Shown here one piece after another: positions 1 through 8,133 of a stretch of 61,001 nt of DNA (position 1 is the first letter of the stretch; each line of letters opens with the position of its first letter). This DNA is from Enterocola sp045654205 (lineage in GTDB: Bacteria; Bacteroidota; Bacteroidia; Bacteroidales; Paludibacteraceae): assembly GCA_045654205.1 (NCBI GenBank), contig JAZOMZ010000007.1, positions 1-61,001 on the forward strand, read 5' to 3'. A model generated the notes under the pieces. The model did no database searches. It saw nothing but the letters and a program-made list of their open reading frames with translations, and was not told where the DNA came from. The position numbers were made by a program, and so were the translations under genes.

Positions 1-6
1 GGATTG

Positions 7-38
7 CAAAGATATGTCAAGTTTTTCAATCTACCAAA
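7..38 (-). promoter_or_regulatory. Bacteroidota promoter reading out of the left edge (distal of two)
   Basis: On the minus strand a TATCTTTG box (7-14) lies exactly 20 nt downstream of a TTTG box (35-38), matching the Bacteroidota consensus TTTG-N19-21-TAnnTTTG. It would start transcription at about the window edge, so its gene is outside. It is in tandem with the promoter at 146-177. Tandem strong promoters suggest an rRNA, tRNA or other heavily expressed unit, but that is inference. Confidence 0.55.
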
Positions 39-145
39 TATTTCGAGAAAATTTTTCAAAATATTTTTTAGAAGCATTAAACCTCATCTCATGCAAACTA
101 CCAAAGCTTTTGTTGTGCTGACCACTCTTGGTCGAAAAGCGGGTG

Positions 146-177
146 CAAAGGTATAGCTTTTACCAATACAATCCAAA
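146..177 (-). promoter_or_regulatory. Bacteroidota promoter reading out of the left edge (proximal of two)
   Basis: On the minus strand TACCTTTG (146-153) is preceded at exactly 20 nt by TTTG (174-177). The predicted leader starts GCACCCGC and contains a small hairpin (GACCA/TGGTC). No ORF is supported in the 145 nt between this promoter and the window edge, so the transcript is either a leader or a stable-RNA precursor. The rest of 1-250 shows no gene. Confidence 0.6.
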
Positions 178-250
178 TATTTCTCCAATATTTTTTAAGA
201 AAATTTCAATCAAAAGAACTAATCAGCTTATTTTCAGGAGTAAGAGTTCA

Positions 251-285
251 AAAAAAATCCCCAAACCGACCTTATCGATTTGGGG
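251..285 (-). terminator. Rho-independent terminator of the lipoprotein gene
   Basis: Read on the minus strand, a CCCCAAA/TTTGGGG stem (279-285 with 259-265) is followed by a run of seven T (A-run at 251-257 on the plus strand). It lies 17 bp downstream of the stop codon of the lipoprotein gene. Confidence 0.85.
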
Positions 286-302
286 AGAATCACCTTATTT
301 AA

Positions 303-674
303 TTAATTATTTAATTCAGAACCTACATCTTCCAATCCTTCTTTTATTGACTGCATAAATCCCCCCGCTTCCATAAAGAAATCATTTACATTTTGTTTAG
401 ATTTTTGGATAGAATACTTTGTACGTTGAACTGTATACCTACCTTTTAGTCTTCCTATTTCACGAAGTTGCTCGTCTGTATATTTATGCATAGAAATATT
501 TTTCTCAATCGTCTCATATTCCAATGATGCTTTATCCCAGTCTTCTTTTGTAAATGTAGCAGCATTTTGCTCTAAGTTTTCTATGAATTTTTCAAAATCC
601 TTAAAAGCTTGTTCTGCAGGATCACAAGAAGCTAAGGATAAAATTCCGACTAATAATATTAAAATCTTTTTCAT
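303..674 (-). CDS. Small lipoprotein (possible DUF6565-like), function unknown
   Basis: A protein of 123 residues. The start at 674 is chosen because it yields a proper lipoprotein signal (MKKILILL..., lipobox LASC, Cys17). An upstream in-frame ATG at 740 would add 22 residues that mask the signal and would overlap the promoter. The mature part is charged and predicted helical (repeated FEKF/LEQN, WDKASLEYE and LREIGRLKGRY segments), with no enzyme motif. Its general look resembles small Bacteroidota lipoproteins of the DUF6565 kind, recalled from memory. It is probably anchored in a membrane leaflet facing the periplasm. It has its own promoter (727-734) and terminator, so it is monocistronic. 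Confidence 0.7.
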   Translation of the reverse strand: MKKILILLVGILSLASCDPAEQAFKDFEKFIENLEQNAATFTKEDWDKASLEYETIEKNISMHKYTDEQLREIGRLKGRYTVQRTKYSIQKSKQNVNDFFMEAGGFMQSIKEGLEDVGSELNN

Positions 675-726
675 ATTATATATTAAATGTATAATTACTG
701 TACTATAAACCCATTTGTCACCTCCA

Positions 727-734
727 CAAATATA
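727..734 (-). promoter_or_regulatory. Promoter -7 box of the small lipoprotein gene
   Basis: TATATTTG on the minus strand fits TAnnTTTG and lies about 53 bp upstream of the chosen ATG. No good TTTG box is seen at the expected distance. The box overlaps the terminator hairpin of the gene upstream (732-761). Confidence 0.45.
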
Positions 735-761
735 AAACAATTTCAGTTAAAATTGTTTTAT
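732..761 (-). terminator. AT-rich terminator hairpin after the metallophosphoesterase
   Basis: A perfect 12-bp inverted repeat (732-743 with 750-761, 6-nt loop), 14 bp downstream of the metallophosphoesterase stop codon. On the minus strand it is followed by TATTTG, so the T-run is weak. Its 3' arm overlaps the next gene's promoter box. Confidence 0.55.
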
Positions 762-775
762 AAAGCAAAATATCT

Positions 776-1954
776 TTACTCTTTCACTAATTTCAGCACA
801 GTTATTTCTGGTCTCATACCCAAACGGAATGCTAGTCCAACATAACCCACCCCACGAGATACAAATAGATATTTTCCATCCTGCTCATAAAGTCCATCCC
901 ATTCATCATACAAATACTGTGCAGGAGAAAACTTAAAATCGCCTACCTCAATACCCATTTGAGCGGCATGAGTATGACCAGAAAACGTCATTAAAATATT
1001 ATCATACTCCAGAACTTTGGTTTTCCATGTACTAGGATCGTGAGAAAGAAGTAGTACTGGTTTCTCTTCTACACCAAATAGCGACGCATCAATATCTCCA
1101 TAACACGGGAATGGCTCTTCGCCACAGTTTTCTATTCCAGCAACTACCAAAGTATCACCACCAGAAACTAACACCCTATTTTCATTTAAAAGTAAATCAA
1201 AATCAAAGTTTCTATAGATATCTTTAACTGCATCTAGATTCTCTACGCTATCCTCACTACATTTCCATTTATAATATTTACCGTAATCATGATTGCCAAG
1301 CACCGCATATTTACCAACTCTTGCAGTTAGCCCATTCAAAGTTTCCTCTGTACCCTCTGCTTCCCACGCCGCCACATTAATCAAATCGCCTGTAAGCATT
1401 ACTATATCAGGATTATAAGAATTTGAAATTTCTACTATTCTACTCAAATACTCCCTTGCTCCATCCAAACACCCAACATGCACATCGGTAAATTGCACTA
1501 TCGTAAGTCCATCAAAAGTCTCAGGCAAACTCTTAATAGAAACTTCCACTTCCCTTGTCTGTACATTCTTTCTTTCTGCGACGCCCCTCACCAATAATAC
1601 AAAAAGCAAAGCAGATAAGAAAGCTCCTGTAGTAGGTATCCATCTAATTATTTTACCTTTTTTATCTCTAAAATACACGTAAATAACCCTACCAAGCAAG
1701 TAGATATTTAGAGGTAAGAAGAATAAAATCATACCTATATTCAAGAGGCATACTACCTTAAAATCCAATCTTACCCAGCCAGTAATAGAGCATAGGTAAT
1801 ATGATATAAATGCTAATGGAATTACACTCAAAGCCACCTTAACTAATTTTGAAATCAATGTAGATTCTTTTCTACATTTAAATCCAAAAGAATAAAGTAG
1901 CACTGGCCCAAAAGAGAGCAAAAAGAAGAATAAAAAGAAAAATACAAATCTCAT
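776..1954 (-). CDS. Membrane-anchored metallophosphoesterase (calcineurin-like, YkuE/YaeI type)
   Basis: A 392-residue protein. The first roughly 125 residues hold about four hydrophobic helices, so the enzyme is tethered to the inner membrane. The catalytic domain follows with all the expected metal-binding blocks in order: DVHVG, GDLIN, GNHDYG, LSHDP and GHTHAAQ. This pattern defines the calcineurin-like phosphoesterase fold with a dinuclear metal centre. YkuE/YaeI-type relatives act on lipid-linked or nucleotide phosphoesters, but the substrate cannot be read from the sequence. The gene stands alone between the terminator of the ribosomal operon and its own AT-rich terminator. Confidence 0.88.
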   Translation of the reverse strand: MRFVFFFLFFFLLSFGPVLLYSFGFKCRKESTLISKLVKVALSVIPLAFISYYLCSITGWVRLDFKVVCLLNIGMILFFLPLNIYLLGRVIYVYFRDKKGKIIRWIPTTGAFLSALLFVLLVRGVAERKNVQTREVEVSIKSLPETFDGLTIVQFTDVHVGCLDGAREYLSRIVEISNSYNPDIVMLTGDLINVAAWEAEGTEETLNGLTARVGKYAVLGNHDYGKYYKWKCSEDSVENLDAVKDIYRNFDFDLLLNENRVLVSGGDTLVVAGIENCGEEPFPCYGDIDASLFGVEEKPVLLLSHDPSTWKTKVLEYDNILMTFSGHTHAAQMGIEVGDFKFSPAQYLYDEWDGLYEQDGKYLFVSRGVGYVGLAFRLGMRPEITVLKLVKE

Positions 1955-1976
1955 AAAAAAACAATATTAATAAATA

Positions 1977-2011
1977 CAAAAAAATGGACGAGAAACTCCC
2001 GTCCATTTTTT
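1977..2011 (-). terminator. Terminator of the ribosomal protein super-operon
   Basis: AAAATGGACG (1981-1990) pairs with CGTCCATTTT (2000-2009), and on the minus strand a T-run follows. It lies 20 bp after the rplQ stop. The plus-strand side also ends in a T-run, so it could work in both directions. Confidence 0.9.
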
Positions 2012-2028
2012 CATTATGTAGAATAAAA

Positions 2029-2505
2029 TTATTCTGCAGATTCTGCTGCTTCTGCCACTGGAGCAGCTTCAACAACTTCAGCTGCTTTTTTTGAAGAACG
2101 ACGTGTTCTTGATTTTTTCTTAGGAGCAGCATCTTTAAGTAAGTTTTCATTGTAGTCAACTAGCTCAATAAAGCACATTTGAGCAGCGTCACCTAAACGG
2201 AAACCAGTTTTAAGGATACGTGTATAACCACCTGGACGGTCACCAATGCGTTGAGCGATTTCACCGAATAATAAGCTAACTGCTTCTTTGTTTTGAAGTT
2301 GAGAGAATACCATACGACGTGAGTTTGTGGTATCGTCTTTAGCTTTAGTGATAAGTGGTTCTATGAATTTACGTAATTCTTTAGCTTTTGCTAAAGTGGT
2401 AGTGATTTTCTTATGTTGAATAAGAGATACTGCCATATTAGATAACATTGCGTCTCTGTGAGCAGTTTTTCTACCTAAGTGATTGAATTTTTTATTGTGT
2501 CTCAT
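2029..2505 (-). CDS. rplQ: 50S ribosomal protein L17
   Basis: Last gene of the alpha cluster, 5 bp after rpoA. It starts with the family signature MRHNKKFNHLGRKTAHR and contains the conserved DRPGGYTRILK block. L17 lies near the exit side of the large subunit. At 158 residues it exceeds the E. coli protein because of a C-terminal extension that is first Lys/Arg-rich (KKKSRTRR) and then Ala/Glu-rich, as is common in Bacteroidota. The super-operon terminator follows directly. Confidence 0.97.
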   Translation of the reverse strand: MRHNKKFNHLGRKTAHRDAMLSNMAVSLIQHKKITTTLAKAKELRKFIEPLITKAKDDTTNSRRMVFSQLQNKEAVSLLFGEIAQRIGDRPGGYTRILKTGFRLGDAAQMCFIELVDYNENLLKDAAPKKKSRTRRSSKKAAEVVEAAPVAEAAESAE

Positions 2506-2510
2506 CGTTA

Positions 2511-3503
2511 TTACTCTTTATCTAATTTATATTTTGAAATATCCATGCCGAATGATAGATTTAAGCTTTCTAGTTTTTCATCTAATTCGACTAAAGATTT
2601 TTTACCAAAGTTACGGAACTTCAACAAATCATTACGATTGAATGAAACAAGTTCAGCTAGAGTTTCTACTTCTGCAGATTTCAAGCAGTTCAATGCACGT
2701 ACAGAAAGATCTAAATCTGTTAATTTAGTTTTCAATAACTGACGCATATGAAGTGCATCTTCATCGAAGTCTTCTTCTCCATCTAAATTATCTAAATCAA
2801 TAGTAATTTTTTCGTCAGAGAACAACATAAAGTGGTGGATTAAAATCTTAGCTGCTTCTTTTAAAGCATCTTTTGGATGAATAGAACCATCGGTATCAAT
2901 TTCGATAGTTAACTTTTCATAGTCAGTTTTTTGTTCCACACGGAAGTTCTCAGAAGCATACTTCACGTTTACTATTGGTGTATAGATTGAATCGATTGGA
3001 ATTACGTTCACAGCTTGATTTGGAAGTCTATTTTCTTCTGCAGGAACATAACCACGTCCTTTATTTATAGTTAATTCCATACGAACGCGAGTTGTAGGCT
3101 CTAAAGTACAGATTAATAAATCTGGATTTAAAACTTCAAAATTCTTCAACTGCTTTCCTATATTACCAGCTTTAAATGTGGTTGTATCTGTTATGTCAAT
3201 AACTACAGTTTCTGTGTCTGCACCATCAATAACTTGTTTGAAACGAACTTGTTTAAGTGCTAAGATAATGTTTGTTACATCTTCTGTTACACCTGGGATA
3301 GTTGCAAACTCATGTTCTACACCATCTATTTTAATAGAGGTGATAGCAAAGCCTTCTAATGATGAAAGCAAAATGCGGCGAAGAGCATTACCGATAGTAA
3401 CACCAAAGCCTGGTTCCAATGGACGGAATTCAAATTTTCCGTGGAACGCATTTGCTTCAAGCATGATGACTTGCTCTGGTTTTTGAAATGGTAATAAAGG
3501 CAT
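2511..3503 (-). CDS. rpoA: DNA-directed RNA polymerase alpha subunit
   Basis: A full-length 330-residue alpha subunit. The N-terminal dimerisation/assembly domain carries FEPLEPGFGVTIGNALRR-type residues. After an acidic linker (DGEEDFDEDA, about 245-255) comes the C-terminal domain with the helix-hairpin-helix RNDLLKFRNFGKKSLVELDE, which contacts UP elements and activators. The gene sits between rpsD and rplQ, the standard alpha-cluster order. The beta and beta' genes are not in the window. Confidence 0.98.
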   Translation of the reverse strand: MPLLPFQKPEQVIMLEANAFHGKFEFRPLEPGFGVTIGNALRRILLSSLEGFAITSIKIDGVEHEFATIPGVTEDVTNIILALKQVRFKQVIDGADTETVVIDITDTTTFKAGNIGKQLKNFEVLNPDLLICTLEPTTRVRMELTINKGRGYVPAEENRLPNQAVNVIPIDSIYTPIVNVKYASENFRVEQKTDYEKLTIEIDTDGSIHPKDALKEAAKILIHHFMLFSDEKITIDLDNLDGEEDFDEDALHMRQLLKTKLTDLDLSVRALNCLKSAEVETLAELVSFNRNDLLKFRNFGKKSLVELDEKLESLNLSFGMDISKYKLDKE

Positions 3504-3512
3504 AATTCAAAA

Positions 3513-4121
3513 TTAATTTTTAGAGTAAAGTTCGACGATTAATTGTTCCTTAATGTTTTCAGGAATGTCAGCTCTTTCTGGCATGTGTAAGAATTTACCA
3601 GCCATAGATGCTGAATCGAATTCTATCCAAGCATATTTACTGTGGTTGAAACCGCTAAGTGAATCTGCGATAACTTCTAGAGATTTAGATTTTTCGCGAA
3701 CACCTACTACGTCACCAGCTTTTACTTGGTATGAAGGAATATTAACCACTTGACCGTTTACTACAATGTGTTTGTGACTTACAAGTTGGCGAGCTGCAGC
3801 ACGAGTGCGAGCAAAGCCTAAACGGAATACTACGTTATCTAAACGAGATTCTAGAAGTTGTAAAAGCACTTCACCTGTAATACCTTTGGTACGAGTAGCT
3901 TTATCAAACAAGTTTGAGAATTGTCTTTCTAAAACACCGTAGGTATATTTAGCTTTTTGTTTTTCTTTTAACTGAATACCGTATTCAGAAGTTTTTCTCT
4001 TACGAGAGTTACCGTGTTGGCCTGGAGCATAATTTTTCTTAGACAACACTTTATCAGCTCCGAAAATAGGTTCACCAAATTTACGAGCTATTCTTGATTT
4101 AGGTCCAATATATCTTGCCAT
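3513..4121 (-). CDS. rpsD: 30S ribosomal protein S4
   Basis: A 202-residue primary 16S-binding protein and nucleator of small-subunit assembly. The S4 RNA-binding domain is visible at about residues 92-155 (LESRLDNVVFRLGFA, ARQLVSHKHIVVNG). The N-terminus has no CxxC zinc site, so it is the zinc-free form. In enterobacteria S4 represses the alpha operon translationally. No equivalent pseudoknot was identified here. Confidence 0.97.
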   Translation of the reverse strand: MARYIGPKSRIARKFGEPIFGADKVLSKKNYAPGQHGNSRKRKTSEYGIQLKEKQKAKYTYGVLERQFSNLFDKATRTKGITGEVLLQLLESRLDNVVFRLGFARTRAAARQLVSHKHIVVNGQVVNIPSYQVKAGDVVGVREKSKSLEVIADSLSGFNHSKYAWIEFDSASMAGKFLHMPERADIPENIKEQLIVELYSKN

Positions 4122-4151
4122 TTTCTTTAAATTTAATGTTGTAAATTAATA

Positions 4152-4541
4152 TTATACTCTTCTTCTTTTTGGAGGACGACAACCATTGTGTGGTAGTGGA
4201 GTAACGTCTACGATTTCTGTTACTTCGATACCAGCACCGTGGATAGTTCTGATAGCAGATTCACGTCCGTTACCTGGACCTTTTACATAAGCTTTAACTT
4301 TGCGTAAACCAAGATCGTAAGCTACTTTAGCACAATCTTGTGCAGCCATTTGAGCTGCGTAAGGGGTGTTCTTTTTAGAACCACGGAAGCCCATTTTACC
4401 AGCTGATGACCAAGAAATTACTTGACCTTCTGCATTGGTAATAGTTACAATAATATTATTGAAAGACGAATAAACGTGTGCTTGACCTGTTCCGTCTATT
4501 TTCACTACTCTTTTTTTGGTAGCAGCAGTTTTCTTTGCCAT
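4152..4541 (-). CDS. rpsK: 30S ribosomal protein S11
   Basis: A platform protein of 129 residues lining the mRNA exit near the Shine-Dalgarno helix. Diagnostic blocks are HVYSSFNNIIVTITN near the start, KGPGNGRESAIR in the middle and the C-terminal PHNGCRPPKRRRV. It lies 34 bp after rpsM and 30 bp before rpsD. Confidence 0.97.
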   Translation of the reverse strand: MAKKTAATKKRVVKIDGTGQAHVYSSFNNIIVTITNAEGQVISWSSAGKMGFRGSKKNTPYAAQMAAQDCAKVAYDLGLRKVKAYVKGPGNGRESAIRTIHGAGIEVTEIVDVTPLPHNGCRPPKRRRV

Positions 4542-4575
4542 GTTTTCTTACTTTTTAACGGATTTGACAAATTAA

Positions 4576-4956
4576 TTATTTAGTTGCTTTTTTCTTGTTA
4601 GCAACAGTTTTCTTTTTACCCTTGCGAGTACGAGCGTTGTTTTTAGTACTTTGACCACGTAATGGTAAACCAATACGGTGACGAATACCACGATAGCAAC
4701 CTATATCCATCAAGCGTTTGATGTTAAGTTGTACTTCAGAGCGTAAATCGCCCTCTACTTTGAACTCTGCACCAATGATATCACGGATTTTAGATGCTTG
4801 ATCATCTGTCCAGTCTTTTACCTTGATGTCTTTGTCAATTCCAGCTTCAGCTAATATTCTATTAGCACTGCTTCTTCCTATTCCGTAGATATAGGTTAAA
4901 CCTATTTCACCTCTTTTATTTTGAGGTAAATCTACTCCTGCAATTCTTATAGCCAT
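4576..4956 (-). CDS. rpsM: 30S ribosomal protein S13
   Basis: A head protein of 126 residues that contacts the P-site tRNA and bridges to the 50S subunit. It starts MAIRIAGVDLPQNKRGEIGL and has the helix-two-turn-helix IYGIGRSSANRIL, the RHRIGLPLRGQ block and a basic tail (ARTRKGKKKTVANKKK). It lies 25 bp downstream of rpmJ. Confidence 0.97.
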   Translation of the reverse strand: MAIRIAGVDLPQNKRGEIGLTYIYGIGRSSANRILAEAGIDKDIKVKDWTDDQASKIRDIIGAEFKVEGDLRSEVQLNIKRLMDIGCYRGIRHRIGLPLRGQSTKNNARTRKGKKKTVANKKKATK

Positions 4957-4981
4957 AAACTATTTATAAATATTTAAAAAA

Positions 4982-5098
4982 TTAACCTTGACGTTGTTTT
5001 TCTTTAGGATTCTTTTTATTAATTACGTAAAGACGTCCTTTTCTTCTAACGATTTGACATTCGTCAGAACGTTTTTTGATTGATGCTTTGACTTTCAT
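4982..5098 (-). CDS. rpmJ: 50S ribosomal protein L36 (zinc-free form)
   Basis: A short gene of 38 codons found by reading the minus strand between rpsM and infA. The product begins MKVKASIKKRSDECQIVRR and ends PKEKQRQG, which is L36. Of the Cys-Cys-Cys-His zinc ligands of classical L36 only one Cys (residue 14) remains, so this is the non-zinc paralogue typical of Bacteroidota. It is 16 bp downstream of infA. Confidence 0.96.
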   Translation of the reverse strand: MKVKASIKKRSDECQIVRRKGRLYVINKKNPKEKQRQG

Positions 5099-5114
5099 GC
5101 TATATATATTTTAA

Positions 5115-5333
5115 TTATTTGTATCTGAATGAAATACGTCCCTTTGTTAAATCATATGGAGACATTTCCACTTTCACTTTATCTCCAGGTAAAATACGAA
5201 TATAGTGCATACGCATTTTGCCAGAGATATGTGCGGTAATTTCATGACCGTTCTCTAACTCTACACGGAACATTGCATTAGAAAGAGCTTCAACGATAGT
5301 TCCGTCTTGTTCAATAGCTGCTTGTTTTGCCAT
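5115..5333 (-). CDS. infA: Translation initiation factor IF-1
   Basis: A 72-residue single S1/OB-fold protein with the family pattern (EQDGTIVEALSNAMFRVELENGHEI, HISGKMRMHYIRILPGDKV, SPYDLTKGRI). It occupies the A site during initiation. Its ATG directly follows the map stop codon (zero spacing), which suggests translational coupling. Confidence 0.97.
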   Translation of the reverse strand: MAKQAAIEQDGTIVEALSNAMFRVELENGHEITAHISGKMRMHYIRILPGDKVKVEMSPYDLTKGRISFRYK

Positions 5334-6110
5334 TTATTTACTGTTTAAAACTTCTTCTATATAATCGAATGTTGATAATATCTCAGCCTTGCCTTTACGA
5401 ATAGCAATAGTGTGTTCAAAGTGAGCAGAAGGTTTTCCATCAATTGTACGAATAGTCCAACCATCTTTCTCTTGAACCACATCTCTATTTCCCATATTAA
5501 TCATAGGTTCTATCGCAATAACCATACCTTCTTTAAGTAGTACGCCTGCTCCTTTTTTACCAAAATTAGGCACTTCTGGATCCTCATGTAGGTTTCTTCC
5601 CACACCATGACCCACAAGTTTACGTACAACAGAAAACCCTGCTGCTTGGCAGTGTTTTTGTATAGCATACCCGATATCGCCTATGCGATTTCCGTGTTGC
5701 GCCGAATCAATCCCCAAAGATAGTGATTCTTTTGTAATTTTCAGCAATTTTTTAACTTTTTCGTCAACTTTTCCTACACAAAAGGTGTAAGCCGAGTCTC
5801 CGTAGTAACCATTTTGTAACACACCGCAATCAACTGAAACTATATCACCCTCTTTAAGAGCGTAGTTTGAAGGTATGCCATGTACCACTTGGTCATTTAC
5901 TGAAATACATAAAGTATTAGGGAATCCGCCGTAACCTAAGAAACCAGGAACAGCACCGTTAGAACGGATAAAATCTTCAGCTATTTTGTCAAGCTCCAGA
6001 GTGGTTACTCCCACTCTGATATGCTTAGCCACTTCAGCTAAAGTTTTACCCACTAACTGATTGCTTGCTCTAAGTAGAGCTATTTCTTCTGGCGTCTTAA
6101 GATAAATCAT
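5334..6110 (-). CDS. map: Methionine aminopeptidase type I
   Basis: A 258-residue cytosolic enzyme that removes the initiator Met from nascent chains. Metal ligands are visible in context: SVDCGV and YGDSAYTF (two Asp), GHGVGRNLHEDP (His), EPMI (Glu) and FEHTIAI (Glu). Important substrates are encoded around it. It lies in the spc cluster between secY and infA, the usual Bacteroidota position. Confidence 0.97.
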   Translation of the reverse strand: MIYLKTPEEIALLRASNQLVGKTLAEVAKHIRVGVTTLELDKIAEDFIRSNGAVPGFLGYGGFPNTLCISVNDQVVHGIPSNYALKEGDIVSVDCGVLQNGYYGDSAYTFCVGKVDEKVKKLLKITKESLSLGIDSAQHGNRIGDIGYAIQKHCQAAGFSVVRKLVGHGVGRNLHEDPEVPNFGKKGAGVLLKEGMVIAIEPMINMGNRDVVQEKDGWTIRTIDGKPSAHFEHTIAIRKGKAEILSTFDYIEEVLNSK

Positions 6111-6116
6111 ATCCTA

Positions 6117-7454
6117 TTAATATGCAGCTAAAGAGCCGTGTCTTCCTTTAATTTTACCGCTTTCCATTAAGCCGTCATAGTGACGCATCAACAAATGACT
6201 CTCTATTTGTTGTAGTGTATCTAGAACAACACCCACCATAATTAATAGTGATGTACCACCAAAGAATTGTGCGAATGCTTGACTAATACCTAGCAATCCT
6301 GCAAATGCAGGCATAATAGCTACAACACCAAGGAAGATAGAACCTGGTAGAGTAATACGAGACATTACAGAATCTAGATACTCTGCAGTCTTTTTACCTG
6401 GTTTTACACCTGGGATGAAACCATTATTTAATTTCAAATGTTCAGCCATTTGAGTTGGGTTGATTGTTACCGCTGTATAGAAATATGTAAATGCAATGAT
6501 TAACAAGAAGAACACTAAGTTATACCAGAAACCATTTACATCCATCATAGCAAGTGCAAAGTTGCTCACTTCACCATCTTCTGTAAATAATCCTGCAACA
6601 GAAGCTGGAATAAACATAATAGCTTGAGCAAAGATGATAGGCATTACACCAGCTGCATTCACTTTTAATGGAATGAATTGGTAAACACCACCATATTGTC
6701 TATTACCTATTACTTGTTTTGCATATTGCACTGGGATTCTACGTGTACCTTGAACTAGAAGGATAGATCCACATATAACTAACAATAGTAATACAAGTTC
6801 AGCTAAGAACATCACAAGACCACCTTGAGCATCTGATACACGTGAAGCGAATTCACCAATTAATGCTTGAGGAAGACGAGCGATAATACCAACTAAAATG
6901 ATGAATGATACACCATTACCGATACCTCTATCTGTGATTCTTTCGCCTAACCATAGTACGAACATACTACCAGCAGCTAAGATTACTATAGAAGAGAACA
7001 TAAAGAACGCTCCTTCTGGAACAACTGAACCAAGTTGCATACGTAAGTTAGCTAAATATGCTGCACCTTGTACAATTAAAACTACAACTGTTAAATAACG
7101 TGTGATTTGGTTTAGTTTATTACGACCACTTTCACCGTCTTGTTGTAATTTTCTAAAATAAGGAATCGCCATACCCAACAATTGCACTACGATAGACGCT
7201 GTAATATAAGGCATAATACCAAGTGCAAAAATAGAGGCATTTGAGAATGCACCCCCAGAGAACATATCTAACAACATCATTAGACCACCTTCTGTTTGTT
7301 GAGAAAGGTTTGCTAGTTGAGTTGTGTCAATGCCAGGAAGTGCCACAAATGACCCAAATCTATATATCACAACCAAAAGGAATGTGATAGTAAGACGAGA
7401 GCGTAACTCCTCTATTTTGAAAATGTTTTGTATGGTTTGAATGAATTTTTTCAT
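6117..7454 (-). CDS. secY: Protein translocase channel subunit SecY
   Basis: An inner-membrane protein of 445 residues with ten predicted transmembrane helices, forming the core of the SecYEG channel. Recognisable blocks are ELRSRLTITFLLVVIYRFG, ALPGID, GISFIIL-like (GNGVSFIILVGII), NNGFIPGVKPGKKT and the C-terminal loop and tail (GMMES-like GLMESGKIKGR). It lies 14 bp after rplO. Every signal-peptide protein in this window would use this channel. Confidence 0.97.
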   Translation of the reverse strand: MKKFIQTIQNIFKIEELRSRLTITFLLVVIYRFGSFVALPGIDTTQLANLSQQTEGGLMMLLDMFSGGAFSNASIFALGIMPYITASIVVQLLGMAIPYFRKLQQDGESGRNKLNQITRYLTVVVLIVQGAAYLANLRMQLGSVVPEGAFFMFSSIVILAAGSMFVLWLGERITDRGIGNGVSFIILVGIIARLPQALIGEFASRVSDAQGGLVMFLAELVLLLLVICGSILLVQGTRRIPVQYAKQVIGNRQYGGVYQFIPLKVNAAGVMPIIFAQAIMFIPASVAGLFTEDGEVSNFALAMMDVNGFWYNLVFFLLIIAFTYFYTAVTINPTQMAEHLKLNNGFIPGVKPGKKTAEYLDSVMSRITLPGSIFLGVVAIMPAFAGLLGISQAFAQFFGGTSLLIMVGVVLDTLQQIESHLLMRHYDGLMESGKIKGRHGSLAAY

Positions 7455-7468
7455 ACAAAAATTTTAGA

Positions 7469-7915
7469 TTATAATGTTACTGCAGAACCACCTGCTTTTT
7501 CAATAGCTTCGATAGCAGCTTTAGAGAAAGCGTGAGCAGATACTTCTAATTTAGCAGTTAATTCGCCTTTTGCAAGAATTTTAACTAGACGTTTAGAAGA
7601 AACGAATCCTGCTTCTACTAGATCAGCAACAGAGATTTTTGTTAATTGTTTAGCGTCAGCTAATTCTTGTAAAGTAGATAAACCGATTGCTTTGTACTCT
7701 ACGCGATTAATATTTTTGAAGCCAAATTTAGGCAAACGACGTTGCATAGGCATTTGACCACCTTCAAAACCAATCTTTCTTGAGTAACCAGAACGTGATT
7801 TAGCACCTTTGTGACCACGGGTAGAAGTACCACCTAAGCCAGAGCCTGGACCACGACCTATTCTCTTACGAGTTTTTACAGAACCTTCTGCAGGTTTCAA
7901 ATTACTTAAATTCAT
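7469..7915 (-). CDS. rplO: 50S ribosomal protein L15
   Basis: A 148-residue 23S-binding protein. The glycine-rich basic N-terminal arm (RKRIGRGPGSGLGGTSTRGH) penetrates rRNA. The globular C-terminal half contains FEGGQMPMQRRLPKFGF. It lies between rpmD and secY, the standard order. Confidence 0.97.
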   Translation of the reverse strand: MNLSNLKPAEGSVKTRKRIGRGPGSGLGGTSTRGHKGAKSRSGYSRKIGFEGGQMPMQRRLPKFGFKNINRVEYKAIGLSTLQELADAKQLTKISVADLVEAGFVSSKRLVKILAKGELTAKLEVSAHAFSKAAIEAIEKAGGSAVTL

Positions 7916-7948
7916 TTTTTCTTTTATTTAAAGCGTTAATAAAAAGAA

Positions 7949-8125
7949 TTATTCTACCACTTGAACTAGGTGTTTAACTTTACGCACCATACCCAAAATT
8001 TGAGGAGTTGCTTCTTTTTCTACCACTGCATTCAATTTTGTTAAGCCAAGTGCATCTAAAGTCAATTTTTGATCTTTAGGAGCTGAAATACGGCTTTTAA
8101 CTTGTTTAATTTTTATTGTTGCCAT
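7949..8125 (-). CDS. rpmD: 50S ribosomal protein L30
   Basis: A short gene of 58 codons found between rpsE and rplO. The product starts MATIKIKQVKSRISAPKDQK and contains LDALGLTKLN and the C-terminal GMVRKVKHLVQVVE, the L30 ferredoxin-like fold. It is 8 bp downstream of rpsE and 33 bp upstream of rplO. Confidence 0.95.
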   Translation of the reverse strand: MATIKIKQVKSRISAPKDQKLTLDALGLTKLNAVVEKEATPQILGMVRKVKHLVQVVE

Positions 8126-8133
8126 AGTCGTAT

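Noticed and set aside
128..358. Plus-strand reading frame across the left intergenic region
   Set aside because: It runs antisense through a promoter, a terminator and the end of the lipoprotein gene, and has no recognisable content.
675..740. Longer start for the small lipoprotein
   Set aside because: It would place 22 residues before the lipoprotein signal and overlap the promoter box.
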